NCBI GenBank assembly: GCA_900546355.1
Contig: URCM01000015.1
Span: 1-42,720, forward strand
Length of the DNA stretch: 42,720 nucleotides
DNA from: an uncultured Bacteroides sp.
GTDB lineage: Bacteria > Bacteroidota > Bacteroidia > Bacteroidales > Bacteroidaceae
Direction of reading: 5' to 3'
Positions 1 to 8,323 of the stretch are shown here, piece by piece. The notes under the pieces are model-generated. The model worked only from the letters and a program-made list of their open reading frames with translations. It was not told the DNA's origin and searched no databases. Numbering within the stretch: the stretch's first letter is position 1; every line of letters begins with the position of its first letter. The position numbers and the translations under genes are program-made.

Positions 1-1
1 G

Positions 2-88
2 CGTCATGTGGAAATCAACCGGCAAGAAGTCGGTGAAAGTTTTGATTTTACTACTCCAGAAAATAATTCATGGGATTCTATGAAATAA
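2..88 (+). CDS. 3' end of an upstream gene (partial)
   Basis: An open frame enters from the window edge and ends at a TAA at 86-88. It gives 28 residues ending in NNSWDSMK. It stops 11 bp before the preferred start of the lipoprotein gene at 100, so the two are probably co-transcribed. Too little remains to name a family. The neighbour is fimbrillin-like, so a fimbrial or surface-assembly protein is possible, but that is only a guess from context. Confidence 0.5.
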   Translation, partial: RHVEINRQEVGESFDFTTPENNSWDSMK

Positions 89-99
89 AAGTAAGAAAG

Positions 100-1971
100 A
101 TGAAAAGTAGGTTATATTATTTGTTTTTGTTGTGCGCTGCTGGATTTTTTATTCCCGGTTGTAGCGATGACAATCAAGAAAATGTTTCTCCCAACCCCAT
201 CCGTCCGGGAGAAGCGATACAGTTCAGTGTCGGCGAAGTGAAAAGTCGTACGGCATATGACGAAATGGTTGACGGATGGTGGACATTGAACTGGAATATA
301 GGCGACCAAATAGGTATTTATACCGAATCTGAATTGGTTGAGAAAGAAGGAGGAGGCGATAAGAAAGCCGGTTATGAAATAACGGATTCGATTCCTGACA
401 ATCATGAACATCATGGCTTGATTAAACCTATGGAATCACCGTTGATATGGTCTCATAAATTGACCGACGATCGACGTAGCGAGAGTTGTACATTCTATGG
501 CGCTTATCCATGGGAAAGGATATCTTCTTATCCAGACCCGAATAGCAGTGATAAATTGTTTACGATGAAATATGTCACCGACCAAACGGTAAGGGTAACG
601 TCGATGGAACAAGGCGTATACCAGACTACCCCCGACATGAAGAACGCTTACATGATAGCTAAAAACACGATACAACCCGACGGTGACCATGTATTGTTGG
701 ACTTCGACCCTATCATGACAACGTTGGACATTACCGTGACTGCCGGAAAATACGAAGTGGCTACGGGTATCATCGACCCTGTCACGATAACGGGAGTCAG
801 CGTTATCATTCCAGAAGGTTTGGAAGAAGGAGCTATTGTTTATAACACAGCAGGCATGGAGGGAGACGGGAATGTAGACTCTGGTGCCAAAGGAAATCTG
901 TATAACACAATGACAGGAGAAGACCATTCCGAATCCATTTTCGTTAACTTCAATAACGAAATCGAAACGATTGAGATCAACGGCAAACAGGAACACCGAA
1001 GATATGTCGAGTTGCACGAAGGAGAGTCGGTTAAGTTGATGGCATTTATTCCTCCGGTAACCATTCCTGTCGGAAAGTGTGCAAAAGTAAAAGTGCATAC
1101 AGCCGGAGGTTTCAGTTTCTATCAAGATTTGAAGACAAACGGGAATGGTACGCTTTCACCCCATACCCGAATCAGCATCCAGTTGCCTGATATCTCTCCT
1201 TATATGCCGCATACCAATGAATGGATGTCTATGCTGGATGACAATATGCTTTTGTTTCAGACATCTATACCGGGGGTTAAGCTTAATGAAGATGCAGACG
1301 TTACTCTAGTAAAAACTTTGTTAGATTTGGGTGTGCGTGCGTTTAATGTTGATAAGGTTGTATACAACCATAAAGAGGGAAGTGGTATACTAGCTGGTTC
1401 TCATAAATGTATAGAGGAAGGTATTCGTACTGCTTTTAAAAATTTTTTAGATGATTATCCAAGCGAGTTTATTCTGTTTTTTGGTGATGATAATTTTAAA
1501 GATTGTTGTAATTATCATTTTGGCTCAGATAAGTGGCTCAGTCCAGGCAGCGATGATGTAACACTAAGTGTTTCTCAAGTCAGAGGGAAAATGATTGGCT
1601 GGAAATCTCCTGAATGGTTTTTTAAATTTGATGAATCGACTTTGGACCCAGATAATTATTTGTTTCATCGGATAGAAGTTGAGGATGCTAGTGATTTTCA
1701 GATTTCAACAACAGAAAAGTATAAAGCTTATGAAGAAACTCTGGGACTTTATTCTAATAAAACAGGTTATGTTGCGCAATATATTCAAAAACAATCACTA
1801 AATAAAGCCATCTACAATAAAATAGTCACCACAACCGGAGATAAAATCTATACAGGTATCGTTACCCTCCCTTATAGAGAAAATTCACCTGTAAACGATA
1901 AATCTGTATGTGGCGACTTGTTGCTGCAAGCTATCATAGATTGTAACTTCAGATACTTGCATGCACGTTAA
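100..1971 (+). CDS. Surface lipoprotein: fimbrillin-like N-terminus fused to a degenerate PI-PLC X-like domain
   Basis: The start at 100 is preferred over the in-frame ATG at 70 because it begins a clean lipoprotein signal (MKSRLYYLFLLCAAGFFIPGC). SDDN after the cysteine resembles the Bacteroides surface-export signal. Roughly residues 30-360 look fimbrillin-like: an RTAYD segment, then W-x-GDQIGIY, then beta-rich sequence. From about residue 375 the sequence follows the PI-PLC X fold: NEWMSMLDD, LFQTSIPG, LLDLGVRAFNVD, FLDDYPSEFILFF, VRGKMIGW. The usual catalytic motif PGTHDS reads PGVKLNED, and the DIRGR-type arginine motif reads NVDKV, so two key active-site features are gone. Base composition becomes more AT-rich over the C-terminal part, which suggests domain swapping. 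A non-catalytic ligand-binding role is an inference. No phosphodiesterase activity should be assumed. Confidence 0.75.
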   Translation: MKSRLYYLFLLCAAGFFIPGCSDDNQENVSPNPIRPGEAIQFSVGEVKSRTAYDEMVDGWWTLNWNIGDQIGIYTESELVEKEGGGDKKAGYEITDSIPDNHEHHGLIKPMESPLIWSHKLTDDRRSESCTFYGAYPWERISSYPDPNSSDKLFTMKYVTDQTVRVTSMEQGVYQTTPDMKNAYMIAKNTIQPDGDHVLLDFDPIMTTLDITVTAGKYEVATGIIDPVTITGVSVIIPEGLEEGAIVYNTAGMEGDGNVDSGAKGNLYNTMTGEDHSESIFVNFNNEIETIEINGKQEHRRYVELHEGESVKLMAFIPPVTIPVGKCAKVKVHTAGGFSFYQDLKTNGNGTLSPHTRISIQLPDISPYMPHTNEWMSMLDDNMLLFQTSIPGVKLNEDADVTLVKTLLDLGVRAFNVDKVVYNHKEGSGILAGSHKCIEEGIRTAFKNFLDDYPSEFILFFGDDNFKDCCNYHFGSDKWLSPGSDDVTLSVSQVRGKMIGWKSPEWFFKFDESTLDPDNYLFHRIEVEDASDFQISTTEKYKAYEETLGLYSNKTGYVAQYIQKQSLNKAIYNKIVTTTGDKIYTGIVTLPYRENSPVNDKSVCGDLLLQAIIDCNFRYLHAR

Positions 1972-1982
1972 ATACCCCCTTG

Positions 1983-2073
1983 AAAAGTAATATATACTTC
2001 ATCGGCAAAGTAATATATATCTATCGGCTCTAGAAGATATATTCATCGGCGGTTGCAGTATATATTACTTTTC
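1983..2073. repeat. Tandem 22-24-bp repeats inside a 17-bp inverted repeat
   Basis: Three tandem units of 22-24 bp lie at 1983-2006, 2007-2028 and 2029-2050. Each pairs an AGTAATATATA-like half (diverged in the third unit) with an ATCGGC end. The first unit also forms a perfect 17-bp inverted repeat, gaaaagtaatatatact at 1982-1998, with 2057-2073; 58 bp separate the arms. The block fills the gap between two surface lipoprotein genes. It could be an RNA hairpin acting as terminator or leader, or a recombination target. No TAnnTTTG promoter is visible inside it. Confidence 0.7.
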
Positions 2074-2109
2074 CGGGGATATGGCAAGCTTTTAAAACAA
2101 CGAAAACAA

Positions 2110-5100
2110 ATGAACGAAAAACATAAACTTATGAAACCAAAAGACCCCGCACGCTCGGGTCGCCAAGCGTCCCAGCGTGCAAAGAAATGGCAAAGCCGGC
2201 TCTCTGCAGCTCTGCTTTGCACCTTACTGTTTACCGTCTTCTTCCCGTCGTGCAAAGACGAGGATTTAGTGCCTACTATGTATTCGAGAGCAGAAAGTAC
2301 AGCTAATAGTAGAGCTTCGCTCGGAACATCTTCCGGATTGGTGGAAAATGAGGATGGAACTTGGACTGCACAGTGTCGTGTTCCGTTGGTAGGTAAAGGA
2401 CGTGTGATAAATGTATGTAGTCAAGCGTTAGTTAGTGTAGGAGGTTATGCAAGTGGTGCAGACGCTATGGTAGATTTGGATTTAGAGAATAACTTTGAAC
2501 CAGCATCTGTAATTGGAGCACAAATAGCAGTTAATGACATAGCATCTATCCGTGACTTGAATTATGAATATGCAGGCGGACAAAAAGCAGGGTTTGTGAT
2601 AGAAAGACCAGAAGGAGGACTTCTTGATCTTAGTGTTTTTGAAGGATTTTGGATTAAAACTTATTTGAAAGGACAAGAAAGGGATAAAGTTCAGATAGAA
2701 ACTTCTTCAAGATTGGATCTTACTATAGGTAATATTACGGGTGGAAATACACAATCTACATTTGTTGTTGAAGGTACTTTTTCTCAATCGTTTGATGAAG
2801 TCCGTCTTGGAGTAGGAACTGTGGTAGATGCAAGTGTTCTTAGTTCTGTAAAAGTACGCTATGCTTATGTGGGAGAAAATCCAATAATGCCTGCAGTCAA
2901 TAATGGAAATGATTATTTCAAAAATCCGGTAACAGCACCAACGGGAATTGATTGGGCCAGTTATGCGGATGTTAGTTTAAAAAAACTTGTAAATGAAGAT
3001 ACATCAGATGGTGTTATGACTTCATTTCTAATTATTGATTTGTTCCAACCTTATCTTACAGTGGATTTTGGTCGTGATGTTCCGGCTGGTTCCGAAGTCG
3101 GGTTTTATATAACGTCAGGAACTGCTGCTAACGTTGCCATTGCTGATGTGACTACAATTACCGCTTATGATGATAGTGGTAATGAAACTAATGACACTTA
3201 TTCAAGTGCTGATGTTGTAGGATTGAATGTGTTGGGAGGAAGTGCGACTTATTTTGGTATGACATTAAAAGAAGATTGTAGGAGGTTGAAAATCAGTTTT
3301 AACGGATTGAAGATTTTGGATGCAGGAGTGACGGTGGTACATTATGCATACGTTCGTGAAGAGACAAAGATAGATGCCTCTTCTTATTTTACATTGTCGA
3401 ATGCCACTGTTTATAATCCTGCTTATCGATTTGCTGATTTACCGGCAGATGCGCCTGGTACTGTTAAGTATGAACTTTTTCAGAAGCCTAATAATGCTCC
3501 AGAAGATGTGAAGATTACACAAAATGAGGCTGGATGGATATTGGAAGGTATGTCGGTAGCAGGAGATTATGTAGTGAAAGGTTATTATTATCCAAATGGA
3601 GAAGATGAAGAACCAATAATACGTTATGCAACTATCACTCGATTAGTTAGAGATTCATCCACTTGTTCGGATGCTTTGGTTAATGAGAATGAGACGGATA
3701 AAACGTATCAAGCTTATATACCTGACGGATTTGATGGTGTGATTCAAATAGGTGCGAAATACGATGAAGGTGATTTGGATGCGGTAATAGACAAGGACAT
3801 TTCAGATTGCTTTACAATGGGAGAAGCAAGCATAAATGTAGCGCAAGATTGTGGTATTATTGGCGTAAAGAAAACAAATGGCTACATTAATTCATCAGGT
3901 AAAGAATTGGTACGGGTAGGTTTTGTAATTGACCGTAAACAAACTGTATTAGGAGCTGATATTCTTAATTTTTTAAGAATCAAGCTTTTAAAAGGTGATA
4001 ATGAAGTAGAGTCTCAGGTAGGAAATGCTAATGATGGAGTTTCTCTTAGCCTTATTGGAGTTTCTTCTTCAGGGCAAGCTCGTCTTAGTATAGAAACAGA
4101 TGAGGAATTTGATAGAATAGAATTATATTCTTCGGGTTTGGTAAATATTGATTTGGGTTCTGATTTGAAAATTTATTATGCATTTTGTGAAAGGGTAGAA
4201 GATGAGTGTGGAGAACCGGGTGAAGAATGTATGCAGTTGATTACGAATGCAAATTTTGGGGCTGTTGCTACGGTATATGACTTAGGTGCTGTTAGTGCGG
4301 TTTCTATTTTTCAAAATATCGGAAATATAGTAGATAGTGATAAAGAAAGTTTTGCTACGTTATTTAACACTCTTGAAGTAGGAACAGATTTAAGATTATC
4401 TGTAAAATTTGATAAGATATTAGGAGGTCAAGAAGCCGGTTTCATTTTTTCAGGTATTAAAGGTTTAATTGATTTGAGTGTGATTGGAATAGAGAAAATT
4501 TCGGCACTTTATAACGGTGAAGAAGTTGGAGGGGTTATCTCTTCAGGAGAAGCTGTTGGTTTAAAAGTGGCTGGTGATGGTGACAAAACTTATCTGTCTA
4601 TAACTCCTAAAAGTGATTTTGATGAATTACGGATAGAGTTTGGAAAAGGTGTTGGTGCTTTAGAGAACATAAATTTTCATGGTCTATACATTCGTCCTGA
4701 TTTTGATCGTGATGGAGTTATGGATTGTATAGGAGATGATGCTTCTACTATAGTGACTGGACTTTATGCAGAGCCAGCTGATATTTGTGAAGGGGATGCT
4801 ACTACATTTAGAGTGGATGGTGGTATTGTTGGAAATGAATATATTTTAACATTTAATACTTATAAAACCGAAAAAGAAGCACCGCAGACTGCTAAAGTAG
4901 AAATTAATTCTTATGGTCGGTTGACTTTTTTGGAAGGATATGAAACGATTATTGCCAATTTACCACCAGATGAATATTATATTAATATAACTCCGGTTAA
5001 TGCTTCAGATCCTGAGTTTATAAACGCAGAACTGACTGTACATCCTGATGAAACTACGTGGAAAGGTGGAGTTACAGGTAGAGAAACGAGTTGGAATGAA

Positions 5101-6606
5101 TGGGATAACTGGACAAGAGGTACACCGTGGACTTGTACTAATGTTATTATTCCTTCACGGCAAAATTCACCTACTTATTCTAATTGGAATGGGAATTATC
5201 CTTGTATCATAAATGGAGACGTAGCAAAATGTAACAATATCCATTTCGAGCCGGGAGCGGAATTGATTGGTCAACAATATTTGGATTATCGTGGGCAAGT
5301 ATTTATCGATTTAAAATTGGAAGCTGGACATTATCATTTGCTTTCAGCACCTTTGCAGGGTATGGTTACAGGTGATATGTTTGTTTTAGAAAAAGGCGAT
5401 GGCGATATGCAACGCAATAAATGGGCAAGTACATGGAGAAATATTTATGATGAAAATATTCATATTCATCCTAATTATTTTACACCTCTTGATGAAGATA
5501 ACGCTCATGGAAGTTATTTAGAGCATCGTGTTGAACCGTTTGTCTATCAACGCTTTTGGAGCAAAACAGTCTCGAATGTGACGATGAGTAGAGCTTTGAC
5601 AGAAAATGGATATAATACGGATGATCCGGCTATCAATAATGCAGAAATACTTACAACCGATTGGTCAAGAAGTTTTAATGCTGTAGGAACATATTATGAA
5701 AGTGGACAAGGATTCGCATTAAAAGTGCAAAAAGATTCGAATTCGGATGAAGATTTTTATGAATTCCATTTCCCGAAAATACATGACCTTTATAAATATT
5801 ATACGAGTGATGGTCAGGAGACGGGTATGAGCGAAAATTTACCTCGTGTTAATTTAAATCCTGGAAAATTTGTATTAAGCAATCAAATTGTATTGGGACG
5901 TGAAGAAGGCTGTGCAGGTAAGATTTTCCTTTTCGGAAATCCGCTGATGGCGTCCATTAATATACAGAAATTTATGAATGGCAATCCTTCTATTCAAAAC
6001 GTCAAAGTATATCAATACAAAGAAGGTAATACAGGACAATACATCACGATTAGTAAAGATGGTACGTCTACTATTAGCAATCCTCCTACGGTTATAGCAC
6101 CAATGCAAGCAGTATTTGTAGAAATCGGTACATCGAGTGAAACTTGTTCTATCACTCTGACGGACGATATGACAATGCCTGATTATGTATCTCAAACGTC
6201 CGCTGCAGCCCCCAACCAACTTCGCCTTACCGCAACGTCCCGCGGCCGTTCGGCATCGTGTGTAGTTGTCCCCTCATCTGTCGCAAGCGATGACTACGAT
6301 GCCCGCGAAGACGCCACCTTGCTGGTAGGCAGCGAGGAAGGTTCGGGCGTGGCGGTCTATACCGTAGCCGGAGGGAAAGCCCTCTCCATCCAGCGCATGA
6401 ACCGCCTGAAGCGCATCCCCGTAGGCTTCTACCTGAAGGAGGAAGGCAGCGTCAGCCTGAGCTTCGACCCGCAAGGCGACGCATGGCAAGGCTGGACCTT
6501 GGTAGACAGCCAGACCGGCAAGCGTTATCCGCTGGATAGCGAAATCAGCCTGGGCACCGTGAAGAGCGGAGCCGGCAGGTTCTACCTCGAACGAACAGGC
6601 AATTGA
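2110..6606 (+). CDS. Giant mosaic surface lipoprotein with four diverged beta modules
   Basis: About 1498 residues if the start is at 2110; 2053 and 2131 are alternatives in the same frame. A long basic leader precedes a hydrophobic stretch and the lipobox FFPSC, followed by KDED, which matches the Bacteroidetes lipoprotein surface-export signal. Four diverged copies of a roughly 150-residue module occur at nt 2416-2870, 2905-3370, 3770-4220 and 4225-4690. Each has a GF-x-I strand, an inner VxL strand, an F(D/R)-type segment and a final YAYV-like strand. An Ig/PKD-like stretch separates modules two and three, and another follows module four. Next comes a W-rich segment (about nt 5065-5330) of the kind seen in large Bacteroidetes surface proteins. 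The last 140 residues are GC-rich while nt 2280-6180 are strongly AT-rich, so the central part looks acquired or fast-evolving. Ligand unknown; adhesion is an inference. Confidence 0.75.
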   Translation: MNEKHKLMKPKDPARSGRQASQRAKKWQSRLSAALLCTLLFTVFFPSCKDEDLVPTMYSRAESTANSRASLGTSSGLVENEDGTWTAQCRVPLVGKGRVINVCSQALVSVGGYASGADAMVDLDLENNFEPASVIGAQIAVNDIASIRDLNYEYAGGQKAGFVIERPEGGLLDLSVFEGFWIKTYLKGQERDKVQIETSSRLDLTIGNITGGNTQSTFVVEGTFSQSFDEVRLGVGTVVDASVLSSVKVRYAYVGENPIMPAVNNGNDYFKNPVTAPTGIDWASYADVSLKKLVNEDTSDGVMTSFLIIDLFQPYLTVDFGRDVPAGSEVGFYITSGTAANVAIADVTTITAYDDSGNETNDTYSSADVVGLNVLGGSATYFGMTLKEDCRRLKISFNGLKILDAGVTVVHYAYVREETKIDASSYFTLSNATVYNPAYRFADLPADAPGTVKYELFQKPNNAPEDVKITQNEAGWILEGMSVAGDYVVKGYYYPNGEDEEPIIRYATITRLVRDSSTCSDALVNENETDKTYQAYIPDGFDGVIQIGAKYDEGDLDAVIDKDISDCFTMGEASINVAQDCGIIGVKKTNGYINSSGKELVRVGFVIDRKQTVLGADILNFLRIKLLKGDNEVESQVGNANDGVSLSLIGVSSSGQARLSIETDEEFDRIELYSSGLVNIDLGSDLKIYYAFCERVEDECGEPGEECMQLITNANFGAVATVYDLGAVSAVSIFQNIGNIVDSDKESFATLFNTLEVGTDLRLSVKFDKILGGQEAGFIFSGIKGLIDLSVIGIEKISALYNGEEVGGVISSGEAVGLKVAGDGDKTYLSITPKSDFDELRIEFGKGVGALENINFHGLYIRPDFDRDGVMDCIGDDASTIVTGLYAEPADICEGDATTFRVDGGIVGNEYILTFNTYKTEKEAPQTAKVEINSYGRLTFLEGYETIIANLPPDEYYINITPVNASDPEFINAELTVHPDETTWKGGVTGRETSWNEWDNWTRGTPWTCTNVIIPSRQNSPTYSNWNGNYPCIINGDVAKCNNIHFEPGAELIGQQYLDYRGQVFIDLKLEAGHYHLLSAPLQGMVTGDMFVLEKGDGDMQRNKWASTWRNIYDENIHIHPNYFTPLDEDNAHGSYLEHRVEPFVYQRFWSKTVSNVTMSRALTENGYNTDDPAINNAEILTTDWSRSFNAVGTYYESGQGFALKVQKDSNSDEDFYEFHFPKIHDLYKYYTSDGQETGMSENLPRVNLNPGKFVLSNQIVLGREEGCAGKIFLFGNPLMASINIQKFMNGNPSIQNVKVYQYKEGNTGQYITISKDGTSTISNPPTVIAPMQAVFVEIGTSSETCSITLTDDMTMPDYVSQTSAAAPNQLRLTATSRGRSASCVVVPSSVASDDYDAREDATLLVGSEEGSGVAVYTVAGGKALSIQRMNRLKRIPVGFYLKEEGSVSLSFDPQGDAWQGWTLVDSQTGKRYPLDSEISLGTVKSGAGRFYLERTGN

Positions 6607-6634
6607 TAAAAGGCAATTGCGGTCATGAATGGTC

Positions 6635-6677
6635 GGGGCGGCTGTCTTCCTTAGCGGAGGCAGCCGCCCCGCTTTGT
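6635..6677 (+). terminator. GC-rich hairpin terminator after the giant lipoprotein
   Basis: ggggcggctg at 6635-6644 pairs perfectly with cagccgcccc at 6661-6670, with further partial pairing inside the loop. A short T-rich run (gctttgttc) follows. It begins 28 bp after the stop codon at 6606. Confidence 0.75.
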
Positions 6678-6728
6678 TCATGATGCGGGCTTCCCGTATG
6701 CGATACGTCCCTACATTGGTTGCTGCAT

Positions 6729-6905
6729 ATAGTAAAACAAAATTGGTTTGCGAAAAAAATGGAACGCAGAGACACAAAGACGCAGAGGAATGATTTAGAG
6801 AGAAGGCAAGGGACACGGAGCCAAATGCCACTCTCCGTGTGCTTTGTCCTCTCAAAAAAATAAACTTTGCGCTCCTGCGTCTCTGCGTTCCATTCCGTTT
6901 TCCGC
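6729..6905. repeat. Palindromic intergenic repeat (cagagacacaaag family), copy 1
   Basis: A noncoding element opens with an A-rich run and tggtttgcg, then ggaacgcagagacacaaag. It closes with the near-complementary tgcgtctctgcgttcc. The two arms could form a long hairpin. A second copy with the same opening lies at 28862-29150, and a shorter relative at 31636-31714. No coding potential is evident. It fills most of the 430-bp gap before the Rpn gene. Confidence 0.7.
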
Positions 6906-6995
6906 AATCCATTTCTGATTGACTATAAATGAAAGAGTCGTGTGTTTGACCTTGATTTTCCCTGTTCTTACTTCGTGTATTTAGTGGAAAATGCC

Positions 6996-7003
6996 TATCT
7001 TTG
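6996..7003 (+). promoter_or_regulatory. -7 element of the Rpn nuclease gene
   Basis: TATCTTTG matches the Bacteroidetes -7 consensus TAnnTTTG and lies 34 bp before the start codon. No good TTTG -33 element is present at 19-20 bp; the sequence there is TTCG/TCGT. Confidence 0.5.
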
Positions 7004-7037
7004 CGGTAGTTAAGCAACCCTAAAAACAAAATGTAGT

Positions 7038-8006
7038 ATGAGATACTTGGACCCCAAAGCTGACCTGACTTTCAAGAAGGTTTTCGGTGAGCATCCCGAT
7101 TTAGTGATAAGCCTTCTCAATGCGCTTCTTCCGTTTGATACTCCGGAAGAGGAAGTGGTGAGTGTGGAATACTTGCCATCGGAAATGGTTCCGGAAAATC
7201 CACTTCGGAAGAATAGCATCGTGGACGTACGTTGCAAGGACGGCCGTGGCCGCCAGTTTATTGTAGAAATGCAGATGATATGGTCGCAAGAATTCAAGGC
7301 GCGTGTGTTTTTCAATGCCTCGAAGGCGTATGTCCGTCAGTTGGACAAGGGGTACGATTACGAGTTGCTGCAACCTGTTTATTCTCTGAACTTAGTGAAT
7401 GAGGTCTTCGAGCCGGATATGCCTCGTTATTACCATTATTATCGTTTGGTCCACAATGAATGTACGGACAAGGTGATAGACGGCTTGCATTTAGTGTTTG
7501 TGGAACTTCCCAAGTTTGCTCCTCATAATTACGGAGAAAAAAAGATGCAGGTATTATGGCTCCGTTATCTGACCGAGATAAGCGAACAAACCCGCCAGGC
7601 ACCCCAAGAGCTGTTGGATAATCCGGAAGTACACAAGGCACTGATTGAATTGGAAGAATCCGCCTTTACCGATGCCGAACTGGAAGGCTATGATAAGTTT
7701 TGGGATGCCATCAGTGTGGAGCGCACTCTCGTTAATAGTGTGGCCCGCAGATATAAAGAAGGAATGGAGAAAGGTATGGCGCAAGGCCTTGCACAAGGCA
7801 TCGAACAAGGTCTTGCACAAGGAATAGCACAAGGAATAGCACAAGGAATAGCACAAGGCAGGGCGGAAGGTATGGCAGAAGGAATACAAAAAGGTGAACG
7901 TGATATGCAGTTGGAAATAGCTCGCAAGCTTAAGCTATTGGGGACATCTTTCGAAGATATAGCCCAGGCTACCGGTCTTGATTTTGAAACTATTGCCGGC
8001 TTATAG
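7038..8006 (+). CDS. Rpn family PD-(D/E)XK nuclease / putative transposase
   Basis: The protein is 322 residues. The N-terminus (YLDPKADLTFKKVFGEHPDL) is the classic opening of the Rpn/PDDEXK_2 family. The probable active site is D63 in the IVDVRC segment and E77-x-Q79 in FIVEMQ, the usual D...ExQ pattern. The middle part (YDYELLQPVYSLNLVNE, then a FVELPKF strand) is also typical. Residues 247-286 are ten tetrapeptide units of (M/L/I)AQG type. A short helical C-terminus follows and ends in ATGLDFETIAGL. Rpn proteins are metal-dependent DNases linked to RecA-independent recombination, and some act in phage defence. An in-frame ATG at 7764 could start an 80-residue C-terminal product, as described for intragenic antitoxins of E. 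coli rpn genes; that is only a hypothesis here. A transposase role is unlikely. Confidence 0.9.
   Translation: MRYLDPKADLTFKKVFGEHPDLVISLLNALLPFDTPEEEVVSVEYLPSEMVPENPLRKNSIVDVRCKDGRGRQFIVEMQMIWSQEFKARVFFNASKAYVRQLDKGYDYELLQPVYSLNLVNEVFEPDMPRYYHYYRLVHNECTDKVIDGLHLVFVELPKFAPHNYGEKKMQVLWLRYLTEISEQTRQAPQELLDNPEVHKALIELEESAFTDAELEGYDKFWDAISVERTLVNSVARRYKEGMEKGMAQGLAQGIEQGLAQGIAQGIAQGIAQGRAEGMAEGIQKGERDMQLEIARKLKLLGTSFEDIAQATGLDFETIAGL
7776..7895 (+). repeat. 12-bp coding tandem repeat in the Rpn gene
   Basis: Ten 12-bp units encode xAQG-type tetrapeptides. Four units in a row near 7815-7860 are almost identical (gcacaaggaata). Because the unit is 12 bp, copy-number slippage would change protein length by four residues without a frameshift. 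Confidence 0.9.
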
Positions 8007-8017
8007 ATTGCAACAGA

Positions 8018-8169
8018 GGCTTTCTATTAAACATTGTGTTTGTCATTGCCCCCTTGCTGCTTATTGTCGTGTACGCCTTTACCGATGATGCGGGACACCT
8101 GACGTTAGAGAACTTCCATAAGTTTTTCGAGCATCCCGAGGCGGTCAATACCTTTGTCTATTCCATCGG
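8018..8169 (+). pseudogene. potB: potB remnant: N-terminal piece of a spermidine/putrescine ABC permease
   Basis: The frame through 8030 encodes FVIAPLLLIVVYAF, then TDDAGHLTLENF and HPEAVNTFVYSIG. This is the first membrane segment and following loop of PotB-type polyamine permeases. No start codon is in place, and only about 50 of roughly 265 residues survive. The similarity ends abruptly at 8169, where a fragment of the 92-bp MITE begins. The frame then runs through the MITE to a stop at 8201-8203. No other pot genes are in the window. This is dead sequence. Confidence 0.75.
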
Positions 8170-8202
8170 AAAACTTTTTGGAGAAATTCAAAACAGCTTC
8201 TA
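8170..8202. mobile_element. 33-bp right-end fragment of the 92-bp MITE
   Basis: aaaactttttggagaaattc followed by aaaacagcttcta is identical to the right end of the full copies at 12833-12924 and 14897-14988. The left 60 bp are missing, and the junction falls inside the potB remnant, so a deletion removed both. Confidence 0.85.
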
Positions 8203-8323
8203 ATCCGGAAATCTGTGGTGAAAATCCTATCACGAATAGGGAAGTCCCTACCAATGTTTGGGGACATTCTGTTGCAGGAGGATTTTTATCCTTTTATTTT
8301 TGTATCAGGAAATTTAAAACGTT

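Noticed and set aside
436..1125. Open frame of 229 codons on the minus strand
   Set aside because: Antisense to the lipoprotein gene; composition has no domain or signal.
1982..2073. Invertible promoter
   Set aside because: The inverted repeat is suggestive, but no TAnnTTTG promoter lies inside and no invertase gene is nearby; kept only as a repeat.
6274..7029. Open frame of 251 codons on the minus strand
   Set aside because: It runs through a terminator and a noncoding palindrome and is antisense to the end of the giant lipoprotein.
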